Source: Carya illinoinensis
Lineage: Eukaryota; Streptophyta; Magnoliopsida; Fagales; Juglandaceae
Reading direction: 5' to 3'
Assembly: GCF_018687715.1 (NCBI RefSeq)
Contig: NC_056765.1
Coordinates: forward strand, 8,172,501 to 8,236,500
DNA: 64,000 nucleotides
Positions 1 to 12,608 of the stretch are shown in pieces. The translations under genes were made by a program, and so were the position numbers. Numbering within the stretch: position 1 is the first letter of the stretch; each line of letters starts with the position of its first letter. A model generated the notes under the pieces. The model had not been told where the DNA came from, did no database searches, and was given only the letters and a program-made list of their open reading frames with translations.

Positions 1-545
1 CACATTTTTAACCACTTATGTATTTTATTTTTTTACTTAATGGTTAAGTAAGTGGTTTTCAATGTAATTGTATATTTTTTTCTTATTTTTTAAAATTATT
101 TAAATATGTTAAAAAATAAAAAAATAAAAAGTAAAACTTGTATTAATGGATACGGTCTAATGATCAAAGCTAAGCGGCATCCTAACATTCATCCTAAATT
201 CAAACTCTATTTATGTTTTAATAAAAATATTTATTGAAAAGTTATCACCCATTAGTGCTCAAATTCAACTCATTTGCACAAAACAAATGTTAAATTCATA
301 ATTTTACTTTTTTGGATTTAATTTAATATTCCACTAAATTGATATTTATTGAAAATTTAAGAAAGGAATATGAATTATATGTACCCCAAAAAAAAAAAAA
401 AATGTGGTAAGGAAGTATAGATATCTTTAACGTGCTAAACGGTGGTCGTACGGCCAATAGTTTGGTTGCTTTATTAAGCACAGGGCTCAACGTACGGCCA
501 CCCCTTCCGAAGACGCTCATCAACATCAGCACAGCAGACGCTCAC
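1..545. other. AT-rich upstream flank
   Basis: This stretch has no supportable gene. It is AT-rich, with an A-run near 387-401, and it becomes less AT-rich after about 420, just before the pseudouridine synthase gene. The first ATG in that gene's frame is at 546, so 420-545 is probably promoter or 5' leader. I could not fix a TATA box or transcription start. Confidence 0.4.
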
Positions 546-3500
546 ATGGCCGTCTCCTTTCTTCGTAACCCACTCTCTCCAATTCTCATAAAAAACCCCA
601 ACCCAACAAAAAATTCCTGGCTTTTCAGAATCCCAGCTTTCCCCCTTTTACCCTACTGCTCTTGCTCCTCTTCCTCTTCTTCATCTCCATCCTTCACTCA
701 CAAATGGGTACCTTTCCGGAAAAAGAAGGTCGTCTTGCGGGTCGGATATGTGGGAACCGCTTACCGAGGTTACTTCCTTTATATTTTCTTTCTTTGAAAC
801 TTTTCCTCCTCACATGTTAATTTGATTTATACAGTGGACGTTTGTGCTATATATCTTTCAGGTCTACAAATGCAACGAGATGAACACTCATTATCCAGTA
901 AGATACTTCATTTCTTTTCAGTTTTCTAGTTTTTAATTGCTTAATATTCTACTGAGCAATATGTGTATTCATTGGCAATAATAATATGAAACATCCCTGT
1001 CGGGATTTTTTTTTTCCTTGATGCATGAATTTTGTGCAATCGTGTTGTGTTTGTTCATTAAGTTATTTTAATGACATTTTCTATGCACTACATATGCTAC
1101 TTCAATTGACTCCAACAAGCGGGGAGGGGTTCTTTCTAAATAGGTGTTACAATCTTTGACATGTAGCTATCGAAGAAGAATTGGAAATGGCCATTTTTAA
1201 GGCCGGTGGGATCCGTGATAGTAATTATGGGAATCTCCAGAAAATCTCATGGGCAAGAAGTAGCCGTACCGATAAAGGAGTAACTTACATTAACTAGTTT
1301 CTGCTTGTTTTATGTTGTATTTATAATTTTCCTGTGTGCGACACGAGGTTCTGATTTATTACTTTTTGGATATTTGTGCTGCTTCGTATGTTTTAGGTTC
1401 ACTCGTTGGCAACAACCATATCTTTGAAAATGGAAATTCCTGAAAATGCATGGAAAGAAGACCCTTATGGCATGGCTCTTGGAAATCACATCAACTATTA
1501 TCTTCCTAAAAATATTAAAGTCTTTAGCATTTTGCCCTCACAGAGGTGAGACCCTGACTTTTTGTTGTTTTTCCTCCTAATAGGAAATCCAATGGATGGT
1601 ATTAGTAAGAACGGAGGATTTCTGGTATCTTGATGATGGAAAAGAAAATGAGCATGTGCTGCTTTTACTTGAAAAAATCACTTTGTTTCAATTATTGCAG
1701 ATATGAATTGGGTAAGCATATATAATGAATGAATTAATGATTTCCTCATTAGACTTGCTTTTGGCTACTAATTAATCGCAAACTAGCCAAACTGAGCCAA
1801 TTACATTTTTGCAACTATTAAAAAATTGCAATTCTCATCATGCCTTATTTAAAATGGGAGAAAGAGAGTTTGTTTAGTGAAGACAAAGAAAAGAGTTTGG
1901 CAAACATCATAATGGTTCATTATTAGATGAAGAGCAAATTGTTGACTTGTTATTATTCAGGCCTTGGGAATGTTGTCCGTATAGTTAGAGTTGCATTTAT
2001 CATTATTTATGGAAAGAATAGAAATAGTTTTGATTAACCTGAAGTCCGTGATTTGTTGAGTTACTCATGACATGAAGTTTGGTTTCACACCTCTGTTCTG
2101 CTCTTCCATTTTGCATTCTAATCTGGTTTGGTTCCCTTGTTTCTGTATTATAGGAGCTTTGATCCTAGAAGGGAGTGTAATCTCCGGAAGTATTCTTATC
2201 TCATTCCCGCTGAAATTATTGGAATCAAAAGTTACTTCAGCGCAGCTGAAGTTGATCATCATCTGTTAGACTTCAATCATATATTAAATGCTTTTGAGGT
2301 GTGGTACACTTGTCATTTCTTTCTTTTCTCCTCTAGTAGTGTAAATTTGTCGTTTCTCCACTGGTTGTGGAGTGTATGTTATCTTTGCATGACCTTTTAT
2401 TGACTCCATCCGGTCTCGGGCTCCCATTTTATTTGCTACACTCTACATCCTGCTCATAGGCAAGCTAATGTGCTTTTAACTTAGCTTCAGATCCTCTCAT
2501 ATGAATGACCTGGTGTTAATACTTTTGGATGGTGAAAATAAGTTATGATGAATAGGAGGAAGAAAATTTCAACGGTTTTCTATTAAGTACTATTGAATAT
2601 TTCTTCATATAAGAATTCTCTAAGCCTTCTTTTAGGACCAGCTCAGAAGGTTGATTATGAATGATTTATTATGACCCTCTCGATCAGGCATTTATGAAGA
2701 ATAGTCTACGGTGATTATGGTCTATAGATACCGTCTATTTTTCCATGTGCTAGGGGTTACTTGTACACCAATTTTTATATTTTAGGAATGCCATTTGTAG
2801 GGAGAACATCCTTTTCACAATTATACAGTACGGTCCAAGTACAGGGAACAGTTTCGTACCAAACGATCACTTGGAACTGGCAATGTCCCTACAAGAGCAA
2901 ACTCATCCAGTGGGGCATCAATCTCTGAGTGCGGGGAAAGTGATGCAGAAGAAGATTTTGGGATTGATGGAGTGACTACATTACATATTGAGAGGATGAG
3001 CAAAAATTCTTCAGAATCCAGCAGTTCTAATGAATGTTATCTGACACTGGTGATAAGCATGAAAATGGTCTGAAGGCTCACACTACCAATTTTGTTGTTC
3101 GTGCAAGATGGCTGCATGAACCTGATAAGATTGACAGGATAGGTGCTTCCCACTTCAGAAAGATTATTCACTGTTCTTGCGGAAAACTGGAGAAATCACT
3201 TGGATTTCCTTATGTTGAGCTTTCTATATGGGGAGAATCTTTCATGCTACATCAAGTAAGTCTTTGCAATATAATCAAGGGCATTAGTTTATTTGTTTTT
3301 GATACATTTTTACATGCCATTCGGTCATTATTTCAGATGCTAAAAGAATTTAGACGCAGAAGAACACACATGGAACTGTAGACATAAAACTTGCTTTAAC
3401 TACATGAGGGTGCAACTTCAGGTGATGGTGACTTCTATAGGGAGTATATGCGTATCTCTCATGATAAATGTTAGGTACTTAATTTTAGGCAAGCAACTGT

Positions 3501-4807
3501 CAGTATACAAGGAGTTCCAGTTTCGTTTAGTTTTTCTGGTTAAATACAACAAAACTTTAAAAACAAAAATATCATTGCTAACAGACTCATCATCTCTTTC
3601 CTTAAGTTGGTAAGTGCGTCAATGTTTAAGCCGGCTTCCGTTTGTCACATCAACCGTCTTATTAGAAATTGATATGACACCATCAATTTCTATTAATCAG
3701 TCTAACAGAAGGAATCAATTATAAATTGTATATTATTTATGGACTTACTGCAACTTCTTAAATTTTGTGGAGGCTGAATTAGGTGTTTACACTTAGTCTT
3801 ACATGCAATACAAACTCAAAAGGTTTCAGTAATTATTTTTTCCATGCAATACCTTCGATTTCAAAATAACTCACATATGTAGATAACTAATTGCTCGTCT
3901 ACTCAAATCTTGCCTTGTTGAGGATTTATAAGTGGGTTCTGATATGGCGAAAGTGCAAGTTATCAATTATCTTTCCAACTGCTATTCTTCTTCAGGAAAA
4001 TATATAAAATAAGCCTTCATAGAAACTTCCTCCTGGTGTCAACAAAGGTGATTCTGGACATCCATTTAATAAGTATTATGTTGAACCATTATGTTCTAGA
4101 ATTATGTTATTGATAGACTATAATGCATGATCTTTCTGGCCCAAATGTTCTGCCAGCATCTGATAATGGTTGTGGCCCTTCATGGATACCTTTCCCTCTC
4201 CACTTTACATGCCATATAATTCAGATCTTTTTCCCCGGTATTAATTTTAATCAGTGAGTTATAGCTGTCCTTTGGTTGCCTTGTACTTGGTGAAGAAATT
4301 TGCAATCAGTTTAGCTAATGTGGTTCATTTGTCATACTAATTCATTCCACAATCTTTTAACATCAGTCATTTTCATAGATCCGCAAAATGGTTGGGACTG
4401 CCGTGGCAGTCAAGCGCAACTTACTCCCCAGAGACATTCTAATGTTGTCACTTTCCAAGTTCTCACGGATTGTTCTACCCCTTGCCCCATCCGAAGTTCT
4501 GATTTTGAGGGGAAACAGTTTCTCTCTGAGAAAAAGACCTGGAGATGTAAGGAGGCCTGAAATGCTGACTATAGTTGAGTCAGAAGAAATTTTGATGGCA
4601 GTTGACGATTTCTACACATCTGTAATGTTGCCTGAAGTCTCAAAGTTATTGGATCCTTCTGGATCTCCTTGGAAAGAATGGGTTGAAAAATTGGATGAGC
4701 ATACAAGCATCCCAGATGTACAATTGGATGAAGTCAGGAAAGCTAGGAAATTGTGGAAGGGAAAGTTTCAGAGTAGTGCCACTGTCGCATCAGCCATAAA
4801 TCAGTGA
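546..4807 (+). CDS. TruA-type tRNA pseudouridine synthase, seven exons, apparent frameshift
   Basis: The product should isomerise uridine to pseudouridine in tRNA. Exons read as 546-768, 862-897, 1167-1279, 1397-1545, 2154-2298, 2801-3255 and 4379-4807, all with GT-AG introns, giving about 516 residues. The N-terminus is serine-rich and could be an organelle transit peptide. The family signature [11 protein letters not shown] carries the catalytic aspartate at about residue 122. Later come [18 protein letters not shown] and FMLHQIRKMVG, both typical of plant TruA proteins. The sixth exon must start at 2801, because the AG at 2784-2785 leads at once to a stop. One oddity is that the frame shifts within exon 6 near 3030-3045: the upstream frame stops soon after, while the -1 frame continues with clear family sequence. 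A lost base, an assembly error or real decay are all possible. The family call is firm, but whether the gene is functional is uncertain. Confidence 0.85.
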
Positions 4808-5880
4808 GACTAAGGTTCATTACTGCTCATCAGATTTAATGTGACATTAGTTTTCCTAGAAGTTGGTTATCTTACTCGATTACAAATAATTGAGCTAAAT
4901 TAGTCACCAGTTAAAGCGTCAATTGTTTCCTCACCTCCCCACAATACTTACCACATCACAACTATTTTTTGATCGGTACTTACCACCTCACAACTTGATG
5001 GGTGCTTCTGCTGTTTTGCCAAAAACTGAATGATCAGCAGAATTCTAATATTCTGGAATTGTTTGGGAAAATGACAGGAAAGAGCCTTTACAAGGTCATC
5101 TACGTTCTATTCTGATGAACATGGGGAGAGGGATGAAATAAAAAGAGACGGATGGCCTCTCCAGCTACAGAAAAAAATGGAAAAGAATTCGGGTATTTTT
5201 TGGGGGAAGGATTTGGGTTCATTAATTTACTGATATAAGTTTGCTTTTTAACATGATCTTTTGTACTTCTCTATGCACCCTTACGTATTAAAACTTTAAC
5301 AAAATCCAAACAAATTAACCATCATCATGATCCCTCGGCTTTTGTCCTATTGTCAATTTGCATAAATATCTCAAGGCTGCTGGAATTAAATGCATGAAGA
5401 TACAGGTTTTTCATTATTTGCCACCAAAGTAAGGTATGAAGATGTAACCCCACTAGTGTCCAAATAATTAAATACCCCTAGAGAACTGAAATTAAAGATT
5501 AATAGCGACTGATTATTCTTTAATTAGGGCGACAAATTCAACATGGACGGCCCATGCATTGCATTCTCAGCTAACGGGGTGCATATCTAGTCAGGTCTCT
5601 GCGTGTGGATCTCATGAAAACACATTGATACGTAAATGTATCTATTTAAACTAGAACTCGTGGTTAGCATCCAATTGGGGTCCTCATTAGTCAGGTTACC
5701 AACTTGAGTGGCTCACTATAACTGTACCTCAAAATAATAAAAACAACAATAAATACAAGCACTTGCTTTACGGCATGCAGACGTCTGAAAATATTGGCCC
5801 TACAATGAGCGTGTTCTTCATTTCGAAGTTCATCATTTCAGTTAAATTAGTTGATATATTTTTAAAAAAAATATGATATA

Positions 5881-6000
5881 GAGTTATTTTTACGTATTCT
5901 TTTATACACTTTACTAATATGATTGGTTATATATTAAAAAAATTGATTCAACTAATCATATTAATAGAATGCATATAAAATACATAAAAATAATTGTACG
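5881..6000. repeat. Palindromic MITE-like element, family A copy 1
   Basis: The two halves are imperfect inverted copies. The left arm has TTATTTTTACGTATTC and ends in AATATGATTGGTT. The right arm, read in reverse, has TTATTTTTATGTATTT and ends in AATATGATTAGTT. A second member of the same design lies at 54170-54292. The size and fold-back structure fit a MITE. The superfamily and the exact ends were not determined. Confidence 0.5.
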
Positions 6001-6047
6001 TGACATTACTCACAAAAATATATCTTTGAACTATATGCCAAATTTTC

Positions 6048-6048
<1 letters not shown>

Positions 6049-6083
<35 letters not shown>

Positions 6084-6096
6084 ATGTATATATATA
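6049..6096. repeat. TA/TG compound microsatellite
   Basis: An alternating TA run passes into about six TG units and returns to TA. This is a simple-sequence repeat of a kind common in plant intergenic DNA, and its length is likely to be polymorphic. Confidence 0.9.
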
Positions 6097-7142
6097 GTAC
6101 TACTCCACAAAAACGTATTACCTGTATTAGCATAGATGTACTCGCAATCAAATGGCAATCATGATGTCTCTCTTTGTTGGTTGGGCACTTGGGATGGTAT
6201 TGATCATGTTGATCATTTCCTCTTTATGCTAACCACTACCTAGTTGATAGGATATAGATTCTTTCAATGCTCCTAATTAGATTCAAATTTGCACATAGAA
6301 GAATACGGAAAAAAAACATGTAATTCACCGTGAATGTACAACCAAGTACGTGTCCTGATTTTAGTGGACGAATGACTATTTTTTCCTAACAATTTGGGTG
6401 TTCAGGCTGAAAACTTTCAAAGTCGTGATAACCGAGGTTACGTGCAGATCCAACACAAGTAATGGTGGGAATGGTGAGATTTTTTTGCCAAACACTTGTA
6501 GGGTGGGAATTGCATCAAATCGACTGGACAGGAGATTTTAGTACTGTGATGCTACACTCATGATCCAACCAAACCATCATACTTGCATCATTAATTTGGA
6601 GGTAAGTACGGAGAGATGAATGCGGTTAATGGTTTTGGTATCATTTTGTGTATTTCGTGATTCAAGTGAATATATCGGACGGTCCCACGTGATAAATTTT
6701 TCTTGGTTGTTTTGTTGTGATGTGGTAAGATATGTGGAACTTATTGTACGTGGTCAGTTGTCAATTTTTTTATCCAAGTTATAAAGGACAAAATTAAAAA
6801 AAGTATATATTTTCTCCATCTTTTATATATCTAAGTACACTATCTTTTATGAAAAAAAATTATATTTACAATTATAGAGTGTTCAAGTATCATAAATCTC
6901 ACTCTTTTTAAAAATGATTGTGCGACGTTTGCACACTTTACGACTGTATCTAACATTACTTATATATAAGTTTCATATTTTCTTCTTTTATTTTTTATTT
7001 TTAAAGAAACTATTGAGCTCAAAAATGAATAAATAAAGATCCCTAAGATTGTGGAAGAATATACTTTTATTATGAGCAATATGGGGATGCATGGGTGAAT
7101 GCATGCATGCCTTCATCTTATTTCTTTAAGAGTTTTGCTACA

Positions 7143-7286
7143 TACAAGCATAGTCGCGCATTAATCTGTGTACCAATACTGATTTATTCATACTTAAAAT
7201 TTAAATTAACATTGTTTTCAATAAAATCTACTTTTTGACCAATCACATCACATTAGTGCACAGATTAGTGCACAATTATGCTTGCA
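7143..7286. repeat. Palindromic MITE-like element, family B copy 1
   Basis: The left end TACAAGCATAGTCGCGCATT is matched in reverse by the right end, which reads TGCAAGCATAATTGTGCACT from the other strand. Both arms continue into TAATCTGTG. Related but more decayed copies lie at about 53627-53744 and 60645-60800. The length and terminal inverted repeats fit a MITE. No transposase is encoded. Confidence 0.6.
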
Positions 7287-7799
7287 ACTATATTTTTCCT
7301 TTCTTCAAGGCTTAATCTTTCCCACGCATGATCAATAGGGCAATGGCAATATAGATAATAAGGGTAGCCCATTTAAAGCAATTGAGGCTAGCTTCTTCAA
7401 TTTCTCGATCAACCGTATTGGATGGTTCAAGGCAGAGAGAAATAGATCATACAATATTAAAATATTCTTTTAGGTCTATTTTGTGGTCTAAAAGTGTTGA
7501 TCATGATGTGTATCATGGGTAGCATAAGTGTTGTGGTATCTATACGATGTGTTTATCTTTCTTGAAAACTGGACAAGCTAATAATTTGATCAAGCGACTG
7601 GAGAGGATCTCTATTCTATCTAAAGAACAACATATCAAAACAATATGAATGAGAGAAGAATGATTGGAAATCAAGCACTCTGTTTGAATCAAAGTAGTAA
7701 ATATTTAGGAATCACCATGATCAACAAAATCCATAATGGTATGTATATATTTCGTTTACTGCACTTAACTATTATATGAATATAATTATTCATTGTTTG

Positions 7800-9778
7800 T
7801 CATGCAAAATTGACATTCAAAACTTGTCCGTTTTGAAAATACAATTTTCTAGTTCGAGCGTATAGAATAAAAGCAAGAAAAGTTCCAAGAGAACAAAGGG
7901 AACCCCAGATGATGAAAGTGTTTCTGTAGCACTCCACTCCCATGCATTTCCCATTATCTCGGCCATTTCCTTCCTTGCTGTAAAGAATGGCTGCCAAGTA
8001 ACCAAACAGAAAGGATCCTATTGGGATATTTGCAACCACCACGTTATGATTCACTGAGAAATTTTTTGTCCCAAACAACTCGGTGGTTGTGGATACGGCG
8101 ACCGTAGTGATTGCTCCACAACACACTCCTATAATGGCAGTGCTGATGTGGAGAGAGAGGTTGGTCTTGTCGACAAGTAAGAAGAAAGCTCCAGCAGTTG
8201 GAGCCATTAATGCTACAATTGAAGCTGGTCTTGATATCGTACACTTGGTCCTGGACAATTCAAGGCAAAATCAACATTAAAAACCATGTCAAAATTGCTG
8301 AGCTTTTGTAATTTCTACAGCAGGAAAGTTGGTTTAGGTCGGTTCTCCTCACATGATTGCATCAACTAACACATCTATAAATCTATGGACACGTATTATT
8401 TGCATTAAATTCTTGAGGTGACATAAAATATCTGGTATAAGATTTCTCCATTTTGCTTCATGAAGTATATATAAGTATGAACATCTTGATTATTGTATTT
8501 CTCAATGAAATGGATCAAAAGTCAAATATGAATTTGTCTGAAATGAAAAGAGAGTTACCTTGCGAAGTAGTAGTCCACAAGGGATGGCATGAGACGGCCA
8601 AAGAATCCAAAAGAAGAAGAAAGAGAGACCAAAGAAGACGTCCCTCTCCCCGAGTACCCACGAGACTCGGCTATTTGTCCCAAGTTGTTCAGAAACACCA
8701 GACCAAGTGTTGCACCAAAAAAATAGACGAAGAAATATAACCAGAATTCCAATCTCTTTAGCATCACCTTCACTTCAATCTCCTCTTTAACACGAACTTC
8801 GCCACCTTGATCTCCACTCTGATCTTTTACCCCACTGATCTCCATTGTTTCTGCACCTTCCCTCTCTTGACGAACTTCACCGGCTCCTAATTCCCCTCTC
8901 GTATCTTTTAATTCGATCTCCATTCTTTCCGCACCTTCAATGTTATCTTCTATAGTAAAATGATACACTTTGTTTTCTATATTTACATTGCATTTTCTGA
9001 CTACTTCGATAATTTTCTCTGCAACTGGAATTGCTAGAGGGGCAAATAAGAACACACCGGTGCCAATTGCATGACCCAATGGCGATAATTTACCTGATAT
9101 CGACTCCAAACTGCTGATCACAGAATAGACCCCAGTTGCCATTGTTATCACAAACAAGGCTATGAACCCAACTCCCATGTTTCTTGGCCTTCCAACTTCA
9201 ACTTCTCTGGCCAGTGGTGCAGTTATAACACTAACTATAACGGGTAGGATAGAGCTGAGAAGGAGATAGCCTTTAGCTCTCTCAACTGGTGAATAAGAAA
9301 AGGCAGCATTTACAGTATCTGTGTAAATCTTTGCACTTAGTCCTAGGTAGCTAGTTGTTAATCCGACCGCAACCTGGTGATCAGATGGGAAATTTCGTAT
9401 GGCAACAACGTAACAAACGGTGTTGATCCAGCAAATACTATTTCCTGCCACAACAGTGAGCACGAAAATATGCACGTATGACAGAGAAATCTGGTTTGAA
9501 AGGAAAAGATATTGCAAACCATAACCAAGCAACCCTAGGGAAGAACCAATGATGAGAACCAGCCAAAGTGGTAGGTAAACAACTGCTATCCCAGAAAGCC
9601 AACCTAAGAGTTTTCCTGCATCTGAGGCAAAGGCAAGGTTGTTGAGTTGCACTTGGGAAATGGAAAGAAGGTTCTTGAGTTGGGATGAATAAGCTGGAAA
9701 GTTTGAGTTTGTCCCATTTATGGACTGAAGCCATATAATGCCCACAAGGCTTAGCCATTGGAGAGTTCTTGAAGACAT
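7800..9778 (-). CDS. Nodulin-like MFS transporter (NFD4-like), two exons
   Basis: This is a polytopic membrane protein of the plant nodulin-like branch of the major facilitator superfamily. Its transported solute is not evident from sequence. Exon 1 is 9778-8559 and exon 2 is 8250-7800. The intron is GT-AG and splits an arginine codon, giving 556 residues. The N-terminus begins RTLQWLSLVGIIWLQSINGT and is followed by closely spaced hydrophobic segments. A charged, glutamate-rich loop of about 100 residues sits mid-protein. The second half starts at LEFWLYFFVYFFGATLGLV. Exon 2 carries the family sequence SRPASIVALMAPTAGAFFLL. No frameshift or internal stop is seen, so the gene looks intact. 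The start is the first ATG of the long frame and precedes the first membrane segment. Confidence 0.85.
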
Positions 9779-12608
9779 GACAAGCTAGGATCGATAGAGG
9801 TTTGGAATTGCGAAAATCCTTTGATCCTCACTGCTATTCTTTATAAGGTTTGGGGGATCACCTGATTTTTTTAGGAATTTAGAAAGGGACAGGGAGTTTT
9901 GAGGGCCGGGAGAGTCACAAATGCTGGCAACTGAGAATGACACAACACACAATGTGGCTGTGCACGTAAAATGTGGTCTTCTTTCGACCACCACCTTGAT
10001 ATCATTAATGATTTTTGTGTAGTACCATAGAGTGCGAGACTCTTGATGAAGGGTGTCCACACTGTCTGGAAAAACCGGTTTCCCTCAAAACCTAGCTGTG
10101 CACAGTATGATAAGAAAGAAAGAATAACCTGCACGCATGTATGCAGTATGCAGATCAGAACTACGCACAGAAGATAATTACCTGTTAGACTCAGAAATAA
10201 ATTATGCACTAGTCATGGCTTTTTTCCATTTGGGGTAATTATCTCCAGTAAGTTGGCTAGAGACGATAATCAGGCTAGGAGAATCAGAGAGGTGAAGTAG
10301 GTAAGAAGAAGGAGGAGGGCTGGAGGGTTCGGCCATGGAAGGCGTTGGGGTTGGAGGCTTAAGAACGTTGTTTGGCTGATACCATGGTAAGAATTGAAAA
10401 GTATCTTTACAGTGTAAGAACGTGTAAAATATATAGATACATGCCTTGTTCTTCTATGGTAACAATTAAAAAAGAAATGGAATAATTACAATTACAATAA
10501 AATGACTAATATCAAGGAATTGCTAATTTGGGGGATGTGATCCGGAAAATTTGGTGGGATGTGATCCGGACAATAATATTGCATATAACGTACTGCCCGA
10601 GAGAAAATGCAATCTGCTTGGTTACCTTAATATGACATCATTCATGAGCTAGCTCCAACTGGGGCCAACCCAGACAACTGAGATATCGACACAAAGGGTC
10701 CACTTTGAAAATGGGCTACCTGTTTAATCTGGAACTACAGAAGATAATTACCGGTTAGGCTCAGAAATAAATTATGCCGATACAATATTGCATATGAAGA
10801 ACTGTTCGAGGTTAATGCAATATGCTTGGTTACCTTAACATGACATCATTCACGAGCTAGCTCCATGTAGGGGCAACCTAGATAACTGAGATATCGAGCC
10901 ATCGACACAATGGGTCCCGTTTGAAAATGAGTCTACCTGTTTAAACCTCAAATTGAAATTCATGCATCTGACAGACAACTGTATGCAGTACTAAACTTCT
11001 CCGGAAACAAAGCTCCGGGGACCAGTTCGAGTCGCTGCTGCCTAGCTTCTATTTCATAACTAGATTTATCTCTTGCGATTTTTTTCCTTTTTAAAAAAGA
11101 AATGATAAATTTTAAGTGACAAGGTATACATAATTATATAATTGGTATTTGGAAGGCGAGAGTAATCTCATGTATATATAATGTTTTGAAAATGAGAAAT
11201 TATAATTGTAATCATAATTATGTAAGCGTCGTACAATCATTTTAAAAAAATGAATAAATATATAATTTACAAGAAAATAAATTTATTTTTTAATAATAAA
11301 TTTTTTTTTTTTTAAAGTAACTGTATGGTATTTACGCACTACATGATTATATGTAGTATTATTATTTAAAAATAGAGCAAAGCCAATAGGAATTATGAGT
11401 AAATTAAGTAGATATGATCAAATTTTCATCATTCGATAAGCATGCATGCGCGCATCCATTTTTTCTGGAATAGAATACGATGGTGGGTGCTACTGCTATT
11501 TATAAGATCATTGTGTCCAATAATCGATTGCTCTAGCTATAAACCTAATAGCTGACTTTTCAGCTGGGTGGGTTCATGAATTATCTGGAAAAGCAATTTA
11601 TTATTATCTATGGTACTCATCCAGAACATACTCGAACATGAGGCCGTACATGATATGCATATACCATGATCTGAAACATCAACCCTCAGTTTTTTTTTAA
11701 CCTGAAAAATTATCAACAGAACTCATTATTCTCTTGTCTTGCTTTAATTTATTTTCGGCCATAATCTAGTTACCTTCAACGTGGGGAACTTCATTAATAT
11801 TACTTAAAAAGCATTATATATTCTGTGGAGAGCAAACTCTACACGCTTTACCCTCTGATACGTACGTACACCCTAGCACTCGATATATATCAATGGCGAC
11901 CCCAGTCAGAAAGAAATTCATCTAGGTAGCTAGGTTCCCATCTGCTGAGGAAATTAGAAAGCGGCCAGCGAGGCGAGGTTAAAGGAACTCACCTCCTACA
12001 AGAAAATTGAATTTTTGTGACTACTTTAATGTAACGAAAAGACTATTGGTAATGGCAGCATGATCGAGTACAATGTACAGACAGTTTAATGGATTTCTTT
12101 CGGCTGGGACATCACCATCTAATTAATCAATGGGTCAACCTGGTGATCTTGGGTTAACGTACCCTTCGATCTGTTACTGCAGTAAATGTATGTTGAAATT
12201 ATGTTGCGCATGCATGCACATTTCAACTGCTCCCTTTTTGCGATATTGCTTTTTGCTATATATGTTGACGTATAATATTGAAATCTAGCTCCACCCTTTC
12301 CCGAAGGAGTTTGGAGAAGTCAGACATGCATGGGCTATGAAAATTGAAAATACTACCTCATCTAGGTACGTACGTGTTTGTATTTGGCCCAATTGATCAA
12401 GATCAAGTATTAATTATAAATTCATGAGATTAAACTAATGATCTTGCGGGTACATCTGACACAGTACTAAGCTATTCAGTTATTTTATAGACTTTTGACA
12501 TGGATTATGTATAGCTAGCATGCATTAATTATATATATCAGTACTAGGTTCATGGCGGGCATTCATGTCCAATTTGTTCGTTGCATTGGCTTCGATCGAT
12601 CCCCGGCT
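9779..12608. other. Intergenic DNA upstream of the MFS gene
   Basis: This 2.8-kb AT-rich interval has no gene I can support. Its first few hundred bases are the probable promoter of the MFS gene, which is transcribed away to the left. A degenerate duplicated segment occupies about 10168-10945 (listed separately). Short open frames at 9785-10209 have no recognisable domain. Confidence 0.45.
10168..10945. repeat. Degenerate duplicated segments upstream of the MFS gene
   Basis: A segment of about 165 bases at about 10571-10733 recurs in the same orientation at about 10781-10941, with many substitutions. Shared landmarks are TTGCATAT, GCTTGGTTACCTTAA, TGACATCATTCA, GAGCTAGCTCCA and ACTGAGATATCGA. 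A separate block of about 40 bases containing AGAAGATAATTACC and CTCAGAAATAAATTATGC occurs at 10168-10207 and again at 10738-10780. The arrangement suggests repeated local duplication rather than transposition, since no flanking target duplications are evident. Confidence 0.75.

Larger units (their letters stand above)
4808..7799. other. Intergenic DNA between the pseudouridine synthase and MFS genes
   Basis: I see no credible coding sequence in this AT-rich 3 kb, where open frames are short and lack family features. It includes a palindromic MITE-like unit at 5881-6000, a TA/TG microsatellite at 6049-6096 and a second short palindromic element at 7143-7286, each listed separately. The remainder shows nothing I can name. 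Confidence 0.5.

Noticed and set aside
2784..2800. Alternative splice acceptor for exon 6 of the pseudouridine synthase gene
   Set aside because: Using the AG at 2784-2785 brings an in-frame stop at once. The AG at 2799-2800 gives the conserved [10 protein letters not shown].
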